A stretch of DNA of 64,000 nucleotides, taken from assembly GCA_002914845.1 (NCBI GenBank), contig JXTC01000019.1, positions 1,186,912 through 1,250,911 on the forward strand. Direction: 5' to 3'. Made by a program: the position numbers and the translations under genes. The notes under the pieces are model-generated. The model saw nothing but the letters and a program-made list of their open reading frames with translations. It had not been told where the DNA came from and did not search any database. This DNA comes from Trema orientale. Lineage: Eukaryota > Streptophyta > Magnoliopsida > Rosales > Cannabaceae. The stretch's first letter is position 1; each line of letters starts with the position of its first letter. This document shows positions 11,874 through 22,461 of the stretch, piece by piece.

Positions 11874-12779
11874 TCTCTCTTCTTCTTTTGAAACTGGTTT
11901 TTTTTTTTTTTTCCCTTTCCGCTGAGAAAAAAAACAAGAAACAAATCTAGTATATCTACATCCACGTCTTTAAAAAGTTGGAAGTAAAATATCTTATAGA
12001 ATTACACACTAGGCCAAGGACGACATGTATTTGGCATCCGGCAGCAAAGGAAAAAATAAAATCACTATTCTATATCCTTTGTTGAAACTTGAAACTCAAA
12101 CCAATAAATTTGCATATAGAGAGAGAATGCTTTTGATGTTGGTAGGTTGGTTAATTGCTAAAAAGTTAGCCTCAAGTTTTAGTGTTTTGTAACTTTTTCT
12201 TATATTTAAATTCTCTACAATAATAATTTGAGAATAAAAATTTACAAAAATTGATATTTTTACCATTTTTTTCAATAAAAAATACAATAATATTTTCTAT
12301 TAAATTTAGATTAATCATTGTCCCTCTCCTTAATTTGAAGGGTATGTTTTCGTTTCATTGCTAAAACATGTCAAAAAGTAAACATAAGATCAATTTTCAT
12401 AAATTCTTAATTTCATGATATTATTTTATATAGTTTAAAACATCTAAACTAAAATTGCATAACACTCGAAAAGTATTTTTTTCGCAAATTACAGAGAAAA
12501 AAAAAAAGTTGCTCACACATTCCCAAAAAGAAAAAGGAAACAAAACTGCTCACATTGGTAGTAAGTTATCATGTCAAATAAAAAAAAAAGTTATCATGTC
12601 AAATAAATTAATAGTGTATTTCATTTAAATTTTTATCAGATTACTAGTATATATGTATTTTTTAAATCATTGTTTGAGAAAATGAAAATCCATTAGTTTA
12701 CTAGCAGTCTTTTTTAGGTTACTATAGGTAACTAATTATTTTAGCAAAATAAATAATTGGTAACCTATTGTTTTATATA
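11874..12779. other. AT-rich gene-free stretch
   Basis: No gene is supported. It contains a short repeat GTTATCATGTCAAATAAA (near 12566 and 12590) and poly-A/T tracts, grading into the TTACT-rich repeat field. Confidence 0.45.
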
Positions 12780-13530
12780 TATATATATATATATTTTCCA
12801 AGCTGAAGAACTTATAGTAACCACGTTTCTTTAGTTATCGGCTTACGATTGCTATTTGGTTTCTATAGTTTCTAATTACTGGTAGTAACAAAATTAGTTA
12901 TTCGGAATAAAAACTAATAACAAAATCAATTATTACAAATCACTAACTAATTTTATTAATTTAGTTAGTGAAAAGGAGAAACTAAATCAGCTTTTACTAT
13001 TAACTAATAATTAGCAATACTTACCAACTTGAGAAACCAATCAGGTTACTGAGAAACTAAATTGGTTATTGGCTCTTTTTTTTTCTTTCTTTTGAGGAAA
13101 TGGTTAGTAACTACTCTTGAATCCAAAAACTAAATTAGTTCCTACCTGTAACCAAAAATAAAGTTAGTTGTTAGTTACTAATTTGGTTAAGAGAAACCAA
13201 CTTGATAAACTAATCTGGTTACTGAGAAACCAAATTGGTTACTAGCTTTTATTTTTATTTTTTTTCTTTTTAGCAAATAGTTACTGGCTACTTTTGAAGC
13301 CAAAAGCCAAACTAAATTAGTTTTTACCAGTAACCAGAAACCATTTGAGAAACCAATCTAGTTACTGCCTTTTTTTTCGAGAAAATGGTTACTAGCTACT
13401 CTTGAAACCAAAAACCAATCCAAATTGATTTCTATCAGTAACCAGAAACCAATTTAGTAGTTGGTTACTAATTTAGTTAGTAACAAGAAACTAACTAGAG
13501 CAATCAATCTAGTTACTAAGAAACCAAATT
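12780..13530. repeat. Degenerate tandem array rich in GGTTACT and AAACCAA
   Basis: Imperfect units of very roughly 100-150 bp recur, built of GAAACCAAATTGGTTACT, a T-run, and words like GGTTACTAGCTACTCTTGAA with CAGTAACCAGAAACC. Periodicity is visible but strongly eroded. It abuts the cleaner array at 13530 and shares its inverted AAACCA/TGGTTT core, so the two probably have a common origin. Confidence 0.7.
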
Positions 13531-14760
13531 GGTTACTGAGCATTCTACTAAAAAGAAACCAAACTGGTTTCTAGAAAATCTTTGTGGTTCCTGCGGTCTA
13601 CTTACATACAAGGTATTCTGTAAAAACGAAACCAAACTTGTTTTTAGGAAATCTTTGCAATTTCATGTAATCTACTTACGTACATGGCAATATACTAAAA
13701 GGAAACTAAACTGGTTTTTAGGAAATATTTATGGTTTCCAAAGGTTTCCTGTTTTTCGATTTCATGTGATCTACTTACGTACATGGCAATATACTAAAAG
13801 GAAACCAAACTGATTTTTAGGAAACATTTGTAGTTTCTAAAGATTTCCTGTGATTTACTTACATACAGAGTATTTTGCTAAAAAGGAAACCAACCTGGTT
13901 TCTTGTGATGTACTTATGTACAGTGCATTTTGTTAAAAGGAAACTAAACTAGTTTTAAGGAAACCTTTGTGATTTTCTGTGATTTACTTACGTACAAGGA
14001 ATTCTGCTAAAAAGAAATCAAATTGGTTTCCAGGAAACTTTTATGGTTTTCTGTGATTTACTTATATACAAAATATTCTGCTACATAAAAATCAAACTGG
14101 TTTCCTATAATTTACTTACTTGCAAAGTATTTTGCTATAAGGAAACTAAACGGGTTTCTAGGAAACCACAAAGGTTTTCTAAGGTTTCCTATGATTTACT
14201 TACATATAGGGCATTTTGCTATAAAAAAAAAAACTAAACTGGTTTCTATAAAACCTTTGTGGTTTCTAAAGGTTTCTGTGATTTTTTTATGTACAAGGCA
14301 TTCCGCTAAAAAGAAACTAACCTGATTTCTAGGAAACTATAAAGGTTTCCTATGATTTATTTACGTACAAGGCATTTCGCTAAAAGGAAACCAAACTAGT
14401 TTCCAGGAAACTTGTATGATTTTCTCTGATTTACTTCTATATAGAAAATTTTACTAAAAAGAAACCAAACTGGTTTTCTGTGATTTACTTGCATACAAGA
14501 TATTATGTTACATATAAATCAAACTAGTCTCTTGGAAGTTTTTGGGTTTCCAGTGATTTACTTATATACTGGGCATTCTACTATAAGAAAACTAAACGGG
14601 TTTCCAGGAAACCTTTGTGGTTTCTTATGATTTACCTACATACAGGGCATTTCGCTAAAAAGAAACCATACGGATTACCAGGAAATCTCTGTGGTTTCCT
14701 GTGATTTACTTACATATAGGACATTATACTAAAAGAAAACTAAAATAGTTTCCTACAAAC
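13530..14760. repeat. Minisatellite array of about 16 units near 74 bp
   Basis: About sixteen units of 55-97 bp (commonly 73-75) follow one another. Each contains TTTACTTACATACA, then GGCATTYTGCTAAAAGGAAA, then a near-palindrome AAACCAAACTGGTTT, then AGGAAACCTTTGTGGTTTC. Units differ by point changes and internal deletions of the palindrome's right half. Short open frames across it are by-products of the repeat, not genes. Confidence 0.88.
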
Positions 14761-15205
14761 CAAAGGTGGGCAAAAAAATGAAAAAGAAAAATGATACATG
14801 TTTTTCTTGTTTAGTAAATATTAGAGAAAAAAATAAAGTAGTTAACATGTCCTAAGAGAGGGAAAAAGATTTAATGGAAGAAAAAATAAATAAAAGAAAA
14901 AGTCAGAAGAAACTACTAATTTTTTTTTTTTAAAAAAGTGAAAAAAATCAATTGGAAAAAACTAATTAAGTAAAAGAAAAAAATAGAAGAAACTAAGGAA
15001 AAAAATGAAAATAATGGATAAAAACAATTGGAAGAAACTAATGAAATATAAGAAAAATTTGGAGGAAACTACTGAAAGAGACAAAAAGAATGGAAAAAAG
15101 AATGGAAAAAATAACTGGAATAAACTAATGAAAGCAAAAACAACAATGGAAAATAACACTAATGAAAGTAATATAAATAAAAAAAAAAAAGAAAAAAAAA
15201 ACAGT
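14761..15205. repeat. Low-complexity purine-rich stretch
   Basis: The plus strand is dominated by A with GAA, GGAA and TGGAAGAAACTAATG words repeated loosely. Long open frames on both strands (for example 14962-15231 minus, almost only Phe, Leu and Ser) arise from this bias. No gene is supported. Confidence 0.65.
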
Positions 15206-15211
15206 GTAGGG

Positions 15212-15275
15212 CTATGCGGTTCGAACCCCATTTAGGAAGAAAGTTAGCTGGTGGCCCAACCACTAAGTCAAGAAG
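15212..15275 (-). repeat. tRNA-like (SINE head-like) fragment
   Basis: On the minus strand TGACTTAGTGGTTGG (15256-15270) resembles a pol III A box, and GGTTCGAACC (15218-15227) is a perfect B box about 30 bases further on. No full cloverleaf could be drawn, so a tRNA gene is not called. It is probably the head of a decayed SINE or a tRNA relic. Confidence 0.35.
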
Positions 15276-16514
15276 CAATAACAATGTATTCAGCACATTT
15301 AATATTAAAACTTGCGTTTTTAAAAAAAGATGGCCAAAATTACAAAAATGCCACCGCATTTTCTAGCTAAAGTATTTAGAAAAATGCGATCCAAAGTCGT
15401 ACAGAATTTAATTATTTGGGAAAGATCGTAAATTTGGTATTATTTTTTAAAACATAGGTATAAATGTCTAAAACCTAAAAAAAAAACGGAAAATTAGGTG
15501 AAATACACCCTTTTAATAGTGAGTTTTAGAAAATACGTCTTTTTCAATAGTTTTTAGATGAAATATATCACTTTTTAAAAAACAGAGGTATAAAAAGACT
15601 TATATACCCTTAAGTCGAGAGCGCTAGACATAGGGTATCGAGAGCTAGACAAGATATCTAGGAACTTGACAGAGAAAATAGATATATTTGAATTTTTAGT
15701 GCCAGCAGGGTGTTAAGAGTGCTAGACATAGTATCGAGCTACACTAGATAAGGTGTCGAGTGACGCCAGACAAAGTGTCTACCAACTCGAAATATATATA
15801 TATATATTTGAGTTTTGCACTAGAAAATTATATCGGGAGACGCTAGACAATGTGTCCAGCAACTCGACTTCTCATGTCTAGCCAGAATGTGAACCATTGA
15901 TGAGATAAGTAGTAAGGACATTTTTTATATTTAAAATAACCTAAAATTTAAAAAAGCGTACTCATCACAAATTTATTAAGAGATTTGTATTTCCTAAAAT
16001 ATATTTTGCAAAGAACCCCACCCTAAACAATAGTTTATATTTGTAGGGTTAAATTAGCTGCAAAATAGGAAACAAAGGGATTTTATTTGTACCTTGGAGA
16101 GGTTATCCTTCAACTGCTATTCCAGTGGGATCTAAAATGATTAAACCCATCAATAGTTGATTCATTGGTGGATTAAACCCTAAACCCATCAATAGTTGAA
16201 CTAAATACATCTTCTTCATCATAGTTGATTCATTGGTGGATCTAAACTCATAAATTGGTTTCATTCCAGTGACCAAAATGATAACCTGTAGCTAATCTTT
16301 CTTTTTTTTTTTTCAAAATGAAAAAAAAACACTTTTCATAAAGGGAGTGATATGGTGTGTGTAAGGTGCACTAAAAGCCGACAAAATAGCAATCTCTATC
16401 TTATTTTATATGTATCCATTGGTCTAAAACAAAGGGCTATAATAGGGGGCCCAGTTATAACTTTTTCCTTATTTTAAATATGATAGGATTTCTAACACTT
16501 ATACCTATAAAAAT
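15276..16514. other. Gene-free stretch with repeated CTAGACA motifs
   Basis: No coding gene is supported. Between about 15615 and 15895 a GCTAGACAnnGTRTC-GAG motif recurs five or six times in diverged form. Around 16140-16260 the phrase CAATAGTTGATTCATTGGTGGAT is partly repeated. Confidence 0.5.
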
Positions 16515-16890
16515 CGAAAAAAATTACAAATATACGGAAGCCACACTTTTTTCCAATTTTCGTACGGCTTTTATTAGGAAAATATCACTTTTTAAAAAAT
16601 ATTTAGAAAAACTATTTTTAAAATAGTTATTAGTTACCAATTTCTAGAAACTAGTTGTTGGTTACTGGTTACTAGTTATATACCGGTTATAAATATATTT
16701 GGTTACCAGTTACCATTTTTCAGAAACTGGTTACCAGAAACCAGTTACTATTTTAAAAAATAGTATTTTTCTAAATATTTTTTAAAAAACGGTATTTTTC
16801 TAATAAAACCATATTGCGCCTTAAAAAATACAAAATCACCATATTTTTCAAATTTTTTTTCTCAAAGACCGTATATTGTGTAATTTCCCC
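16515..16890. mobile_element. Fold-back element of about 370 bp
   Basis: The two halves are inverted copies. AAATTACAAATATACGG on the left matches AAATTACACAATATACGG read from the right. Inside, TTTTATTAGGAAAATATCAC and TTTAAAAAATATTTAGAAAA pair with the right arm near 16750-16815. The centre is made of GGTTACT/AGTAACC words. No target duplication could be fixed. Confidence 0.65.
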
Positions 16891-17824
16891 AATATCATAT
16901 GACTAGATATAGAAGCGTTCAGTATTCTAGCATATTGCGTGGATAATAGGCCCAAGTATAACCTCGGGTGGGTTGGTGTGGCTCATCAATTATACGGACA
17001 GAGCCGAACTAATCTAGTGACGATAAGATCTTAGCCCAGTTTAATAGAACACAATCCTTAGGTATATGTTCACTAATTAGTAAAGAAAAACAGTTTAAAG
17101 GGGAATGAGAAGAAATTAAAATTAAGAGTTATCAAAATACACTAAAGTAAACATGGCCTGGGAGATTAGAGAAGAAAACAAAATTGAAAATTCGGTGCTT
17201 TTCAAATGCTAGAAAAATAAGGCGTAGATAGAGGGTGAAAAAAAGGTGTATTTAGCTTTACTATTCTTCAATAGACTTACCATTACTAGCCTATTAAAAT
17301 CGGGACCCACATTAATTATCTTGATTAAGGCTAATTTAAGGGCCTTTGTTAAATCTTAGGCTGCCAATTCATGTTTTATGTATTTGTATTATGTTTAGGT
17401 CAACACAATTACGACAACAAACACTAATACTCTAACTTGAATATTACATGATTAATAAATATGTCAAAAACCTAAATCCGAACACGGTATAATTAATACA
17501 CGTATAACATGACATGACAAACATTACTCATTTTAATGACTCCAATTTTGTATTAACTCAGCCATTTTTGCGAAATATTTTGATAAATTCCGTCATTCTT
17601 TAATAGTGTTTCAAAATCGATAATTTCTTAAACTTGAAGTAAAATTTGGGGAAATGTAAATAGCATCTGTTTTCTTGAGAATATTTTCGCAAATGCTTGT
17701 TTCTATTTTTATTTCGCTTATACTTGTTTCTATATCCAGAAAAATAAATAAATAAATAAGTATACAACAACATATATTTCAAAATATGGATAACTACAAA
17801 AAAAAAATCTTCTGAAGTATGGCC
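16891..17824. other. AT-rich gene-free stretch
   Basis: No gene is supported. ACACG/CATGAC words near 17390-17520 resemble those of the 35.3-35.9 kb region and may be remnants of a related element. Confidence 0.4.
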
Positions 17825-18115
17825 TTTCTGCAATTTTGACCATATTTTTATGCTTATACAAAATTATACTTTCACATTTCAAATCTCTTCAAATTTGTAC
17901 ATTATGTGTATAAATTAGGTGATTTGTGCTAAATGTTTTAAGTTATTTTTACAAGATTTTTTGTATTAGTCGGCATAAATAAGATATCTTCAATTCAGAT
18001 TATATGTTTGGTAAGAAATTTTTTGGTCAATTTATATGCAAAAAGTATAGATTTATAGAAATTTGAAATGTAGAGGTATAATTTTGCATAAATCAAAATA
18101 CATTGTTAAAATTAT
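17825..18115. repeat. Imperfect inverted repeat, MITE-like
   Basis: TATACAAAATTATACTTTC with ACATTTCAAATCTC on the left pairs with ATTTGAAATGTAGAGGTATA on the right (about 18060-18085), forming arms around an AT-rich centre. Ends and target duplication were not resolved. Confidence 0.4.
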
Positions 18116-18816
18116 TTTAGGATTTTTTTTATAGTTAACCCTTCAAAATATATACCATAAGTATTATTTATATTGTAACTACATGCCACACATATTTTAC
18201 ACTTGAAACATAAAGCAAAAAAAGATTTTTGAAATAAAATAGAAATAGATATTTGTGAACTATAAAGCACAGAAAAAGTACTGGGTGTAAATTTCTCAAA
18301 ATTCGGCCATTCAGCCAAAAAGCCCGTTTTTGAAGCCCGTTAACAAAATAGCCCAAACATTCGCAAATGCAAACCATACGAAATACTATAGGTGCAAGTG
18401 TCATTGCCCGGGAGCCAGCCCGTACCACACTAGGTATTTATTTATTTAGGCTGAAGATGATATTTCCTTCTTCTTTTTTGTGGGGAGAAGATGTATTTCA
18501 TTTTAACTTTTTTTTTTTTTGGAGGAATGTATTTCTTTTTAACTTTTCTACAAAAGTTAGTTACCTAATCTAAATAGAGAAAGTTACTTAAAAAGAAAAT
18601 AAATGAGCCGATTACTATATTTATCTTCTGTTGAAATACCACTATTGTCCACTATAATTGGCTTGGGACACAAATCCTTGATCGCGTATGTTAAATTACT
18701 GGAAAGTCCTTGTGCTTTTTGTCTATGTTCCCTTTTCAAGTTTGTTGTTTCCAAAATTTTAATAAACTTAAATAACTTTAGAACCTCAAAAATAAATTAA
18801 TATTAGAAGAATAATA
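18116..18816. other. Gene-free stretch
   Basis: No gene is supported. The 18300-18430 part has more GC, with AGCCCGTTTTTGAAGCCCGTT, and may be a transposon end, but no partner was found. Confidence 0.4.
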
Positions 18817-18820
18817 TTAT

Positions 18821-19433
18821 GGATGGCTCTATTGCTACTCCTATTTTTTCTCTTCATATCCCTCATTAAATGATGAATTAAAGAATATTTTTTCTTACAA
18901 AAATATCCTTAGGTACAATGACATAAATATCTAAATACCATATTAATTAATAATTTTACTTTTTACTACACCCTCAAATATGGATGAATTTTTATAATCA
19001 TGGATGAATAATTTACAACTCACAAATATTTTGAAGAGACAAATTATCTCTTTTCTCTTTTTACTTATTGTAAAGGTAAAAGAAGGAGGGATATTTAAAC
19101 ACTAATTAACCTTAAATAAAAACCTACAATCTCTATTTTATTTAGGAGATAATGAACAAAGATTTTTCTTGTTATAGTTTGCTGTCCTTCAAATCTTAGA
19201 AAGATGAATTTTTGTTAAAAATGTAAAGATTGAAGAAGATTTCAAATGAGTGTGGTTCTTTAAAACTTATGAGGGTGTGAAAAAGAAATTCATTGAGTTT
19301 TTATTATCTAATTTTGGAATTGAAATATATTTGAAGATGGGAAAAAAAATTTTTAAAAATTTCAAAGGTAGTGATGGGTTTATTTAGAATGGGTGGAGAG
19401 AGAGAAAAAAATATAGAGACAATAGATGTACCC
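18821..19433. mobile_element. MITE of about 613 bp
   Basis: The terminal repeats GGATGGCTCTATTGCTACTC and, from the right, GGGTACATCTATTGTCTCTA continue into TTTTTTCTCT on both sides. TTAT occurs directly outside both ends (18817-18820 and 19434-19437), fitting a TTA-type target duplication. The inside is AT-rich and non-coding. Confidence 0.65.
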
Positions 19434-19437
19434 TTAT

Positions 19438-20172
19438 TTTATATATATGAAAGGTAGGAAAATACAAAATCCCCTATTAACTTAAAATTGAGAGTCTAAT
19501 TTCCTCACATGCCATGGTGCCGAACTTCCTTTATTTTTTTTAATTTTATTTAATTAATTTTAATAAATATATTTTTAACACAAGTCAATTCTGAATTGGT
19601 TTGTAATTCTTCAATAGTTTTTTTATTTTTTTATTTTTTATCTTTAGATTTTATCAAGAGAAATACTTTGATTAAATTTTTCTTTTTATAGTTATGTTAC
19701 TTATGTATATTTATAGTTATGGAAATACATTTTTATGGGAGAAATAAATTTTAATTTTCAAATAAAACCTAACCCTAAATATAGGGTTTATGACATTAAT
19801 AGTCCATGAATTGTACTTAATGTATTAATTTGGTCCATGATAGTAATAGTCTCTGAATTATGTAATTGTTGTAACAATAACTATTTTATCATAAACAGTC
19901 AAAAGTACATATTAATAACTGTGGTCAAGAATGAGATCCCGAATTTTTAACTTAAACAGTAGACTACCAAGACTTACGTAATGATTATAGCGATGACTAT
20001 TTTTTTCTCAAACTATTAATTTTTAACAAAAATAAATCATATATAAAACACACAATTTGGTAATTAGACTGGGATCACGATTATGACTCATAAAAGTAAA
20101 TATTGTACAACTATACACTTCGTTCATGATTATTTTCTTTTAGAAAACTAACGATTTGTGACAAATAGGTCA
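19438..20172. other. AT-rich gene-free stretch
   Basis: Nothing beyond AT-rich DNA was seen. The segment 19780-20170 shows loosely repeated phrases such as CATAAACAGTC and TAATAGT, without a clear unit. Confidence 0.45.
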
Positions 20173-20181
20173 TTGCTATAA

Positions 20182-20365
20182 GAGCAATGCTATGGGGCAC
20201 CAGTGGTGCCCAGCACCACAGTGACATGTCTGTTTGTTACTGGATGATTTAATTAATAAACTGGGTCCCACATGGGCCCCACTTAAATTATAATTATGAT
20301 TAGCCAGTGATAAACTGACACATCACTGTGGTGCCCAGCACTACAGGTGCCTTATAACATTATTC
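20182..20365. mobile_element. Mutator-type MITE, 184 bp
   Basis: It is flanked by a perfect 9 bp target duplication TTGCTATAA (20173-20181 and 20366-20374). The termini are GAGCAATGCTATGGGGCACC and, from the right, GAATAATGTTATAAGGCACC. It is the reverse-orientation sibling of the element at 11701, sharing the CACAGTGACAT and GGGTCCCACAT interiors. Confidence 0.9.
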
Positions 20366-20374
20366 TTGCTATAA

Positions 20375-21381
20375 TAACTGCATAATTTAATGGTCATTAT
20401 TATGGAAGTTGAAAGTTTGAGAGCCAAAATAGTACAATGAGTATAATTCAGGTGTATGATTCATAAATCATTACTATTATTAACTCATAAATATATATGC
20501 GGCTATATTATAATTTTTGTTAACCGCGAATTGAAAACAAATAACATCGCGTATCAGGGGTGTATGTTATTTACTATTATTATCAAATCCCACATCAAAT
20601 TCAAGAGAAATTTTCTTTTAGTGGAAAATACAATGGATTATTTTCATTAAACAATATTGAACAAAATAATAATAACTTTCTTTCCCGTTATATTTATGGA
20701 TTTTACATTGTATAATATTAACCACGGGTTACATGCAAATATATATAATATAGGGTAAACTGCAAAAAGATGACCTGAGGTTTTGGTGTTCCGTAATTTA
20801 ATTATGAAGCTTAGACTTTGTAAAATAATATCTGGAGATTAATAATTTCTAAAAATTAATATACTGAGTTGACTTTTTGAATAATTTTAATTCATTAAAA
20901 ATAATAATACTAAGTTGATTTTGAATAACTTTAATTCATTAAAAACAGTAATATCCTTAAAATTAAAGAAAATAATAAGGATTAATCAAGTTTTAATAAA
21001 GAATATTATTATTTATTTGTTCATAAAATTAGTCAAAAAGTCAGTCTATGGTATTAATTTTCAGAAATTCTTAATCTCAGAGTATTATTTTGCAGAGTGA
21101 AACTTGAGTTTATTTATTTTTAGTTCACACCTTAGTTTTTTTTAGGGAAGAGATTATATAACTAGTTTTTTTGAGTTAAGAAAAATATATAGTCGAGCAA
21201 ATATAATGTATATTAAAACAAAGATACACCAAGTTACCAAATAACAAAAAAGAAGTTTAGAAAAACTAAGAAATCATTTGGATCTAAATTTGAACGCTAA
21301 ATTTGAACGAGGAAGAAAATAGAGAGAGAAAAGATCCAAGGGAAAAAAAATATTTTCCTCAAACTTTCTTTTAAAACTTTT
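20375..21381. other. AT-rich gene-free stretch
   Basis: No gene is supported. AATAACTTTAATTCATTAAAAA is partly repeated at about 20880 and 20922 in a local duplication of some 45 bp. Confidence 0.45.
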
Positions 21382-21741
21382 GGGGCCGTTTGGTTCGCCC
21401 ATTCCACTCCATTGGAATGGAAAATCCATTTGAATGGGTGTTTGTTTCAACAATTCTAAATTTTCTATTCAAATGGTCTTTTGGAATAAGTGTTTGTTTC
21501 AACAATTTAGTTTTTCCATTCAAATGGTTCATCAGTCACATCAACTATTTGAATGGATTTTTGTGTCTCGGATGAGAATGGAGGGGAAGAGGTGTTTTTG
21601 AATGGTCCATTCCAATACTCCCATTCTAATTATAACCCATTCCACTATTTTTTCCATTCAAATGTCTTCCATTCCAATTATAACCCATTCCACAATTTCC
21701 ATTCAAATACACACATTCAAATAGGTGAAACAAACGGAGTC
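21382..21741. mobile_element. PIF/Harbinger-like MITE
   Basis: The left end GGGGCCGTTTGGTTCGCC and the right end, read inversely as GACTCCGTTTGTTTCACC, resemble Harbinger/Tourist termini (GGGNCNGTTTGG). TTA follows the right end, but the left side reads TTT, so the target duplication is imperfect. The interior repeats CCATTCCAATTATAACCC and CCATTCAAATG. Confidence 0.55.
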
Positions 21742-22461
21742 TTAATCTTTCTCGATTTGCTTTTGACTTGTCAATCTCTCTTTCACTTTTTCTGAGTTTA
21801 TATTTCCCAATGAAAATGAAATTCTTCGATGTATAACAGGTATACATTTTAAATTTCAGCTTCCAAACAGGTCCCATATATATTATTGTGCAAAAAAAAA
21901 AAAAAAAAAAAAAACAGTACGAGGGTCAAATTTGTCATAACAAGGGGTGTACGTATCAAAAGAACTAGGGATAAAATGGTCATTAAAAGCCTACCCAAAT
22001 TCCCAATCCCATAAAAATTACATTTTTTTCTTAAAAAGGCAAAAAAAAAAAAAAAAAAATTAAAAAAAAAAAAAACACACACACACAGTCCCACCAAAGA
22101 AGGGTTTTTTAGACAAAAAAAAAAAAAAACAATTAAAAAAAAAAAACACACACACACACAGTCCCACCAAAGAAGGGTTTTTTAGACTCGCTACCGGCCT
22201 CCAAGTACTTCTTCTTCTTCTCTCCTTTCTCTCTCTTCAGCTGCGTTTCTCTCTCTCTAATCGGAAGAAAGAGAGAGATAAACCAAAGTTCACATACAAA
22301 TCCCCCAAACCCTATCTCCCTTCTCTCTCTCTCTCTCTCCAAATCCAATCACAGCTTGATTCGGCGCCTCGCTAGCCGCGGCCGCTGAATCTGTATCTTT
22401 TTTCGGTTCTTTATTTTTTGATCGGACGGCGGAGATTAATTTTGGAGTTTAAGATTGAGGT
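21742..22461 (+). promoter_or_regulatory. Promoter and 5' leader region of eIFiso4G
   Basis: Long A runs and a duplicated block (22058-22114 and 22131-22187, each ending in CAGTCCCACCAAAGAAGGG and TTTTTTAGAC) precede a pyrimidine-rich CT leader from about 22200 to 22345, including (CT)10 near 22321-22340. CT-rich leaders are common in strongly translated plant mRNAs. No clear TATA box was placed. Confidence 0.5.

Noticed and set aside
13530..14760. CRISPR-like array
   Set aside because: Units are variable in length, repeat and spacer drift together, and this is plant nuclear DNA without cas genes. It is a minisatellite.
14962..15235. Open frames on both strands in purine-rich DNA
   Set aside because: They are low-complexity translation of A-rich sequence with no domain.
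15212..15275. A functional tRNA gene
   Set aside because: A-box-like and B-box motifs exist, but no acceptor stem or anticodon arm could be drawn.
21626..22348. Minus-strand frames over 21626-22348
   Set aside because: They are poly-A, CA-repeat and CT-repeat translations upstream of eIFiso4G, with no protein family.
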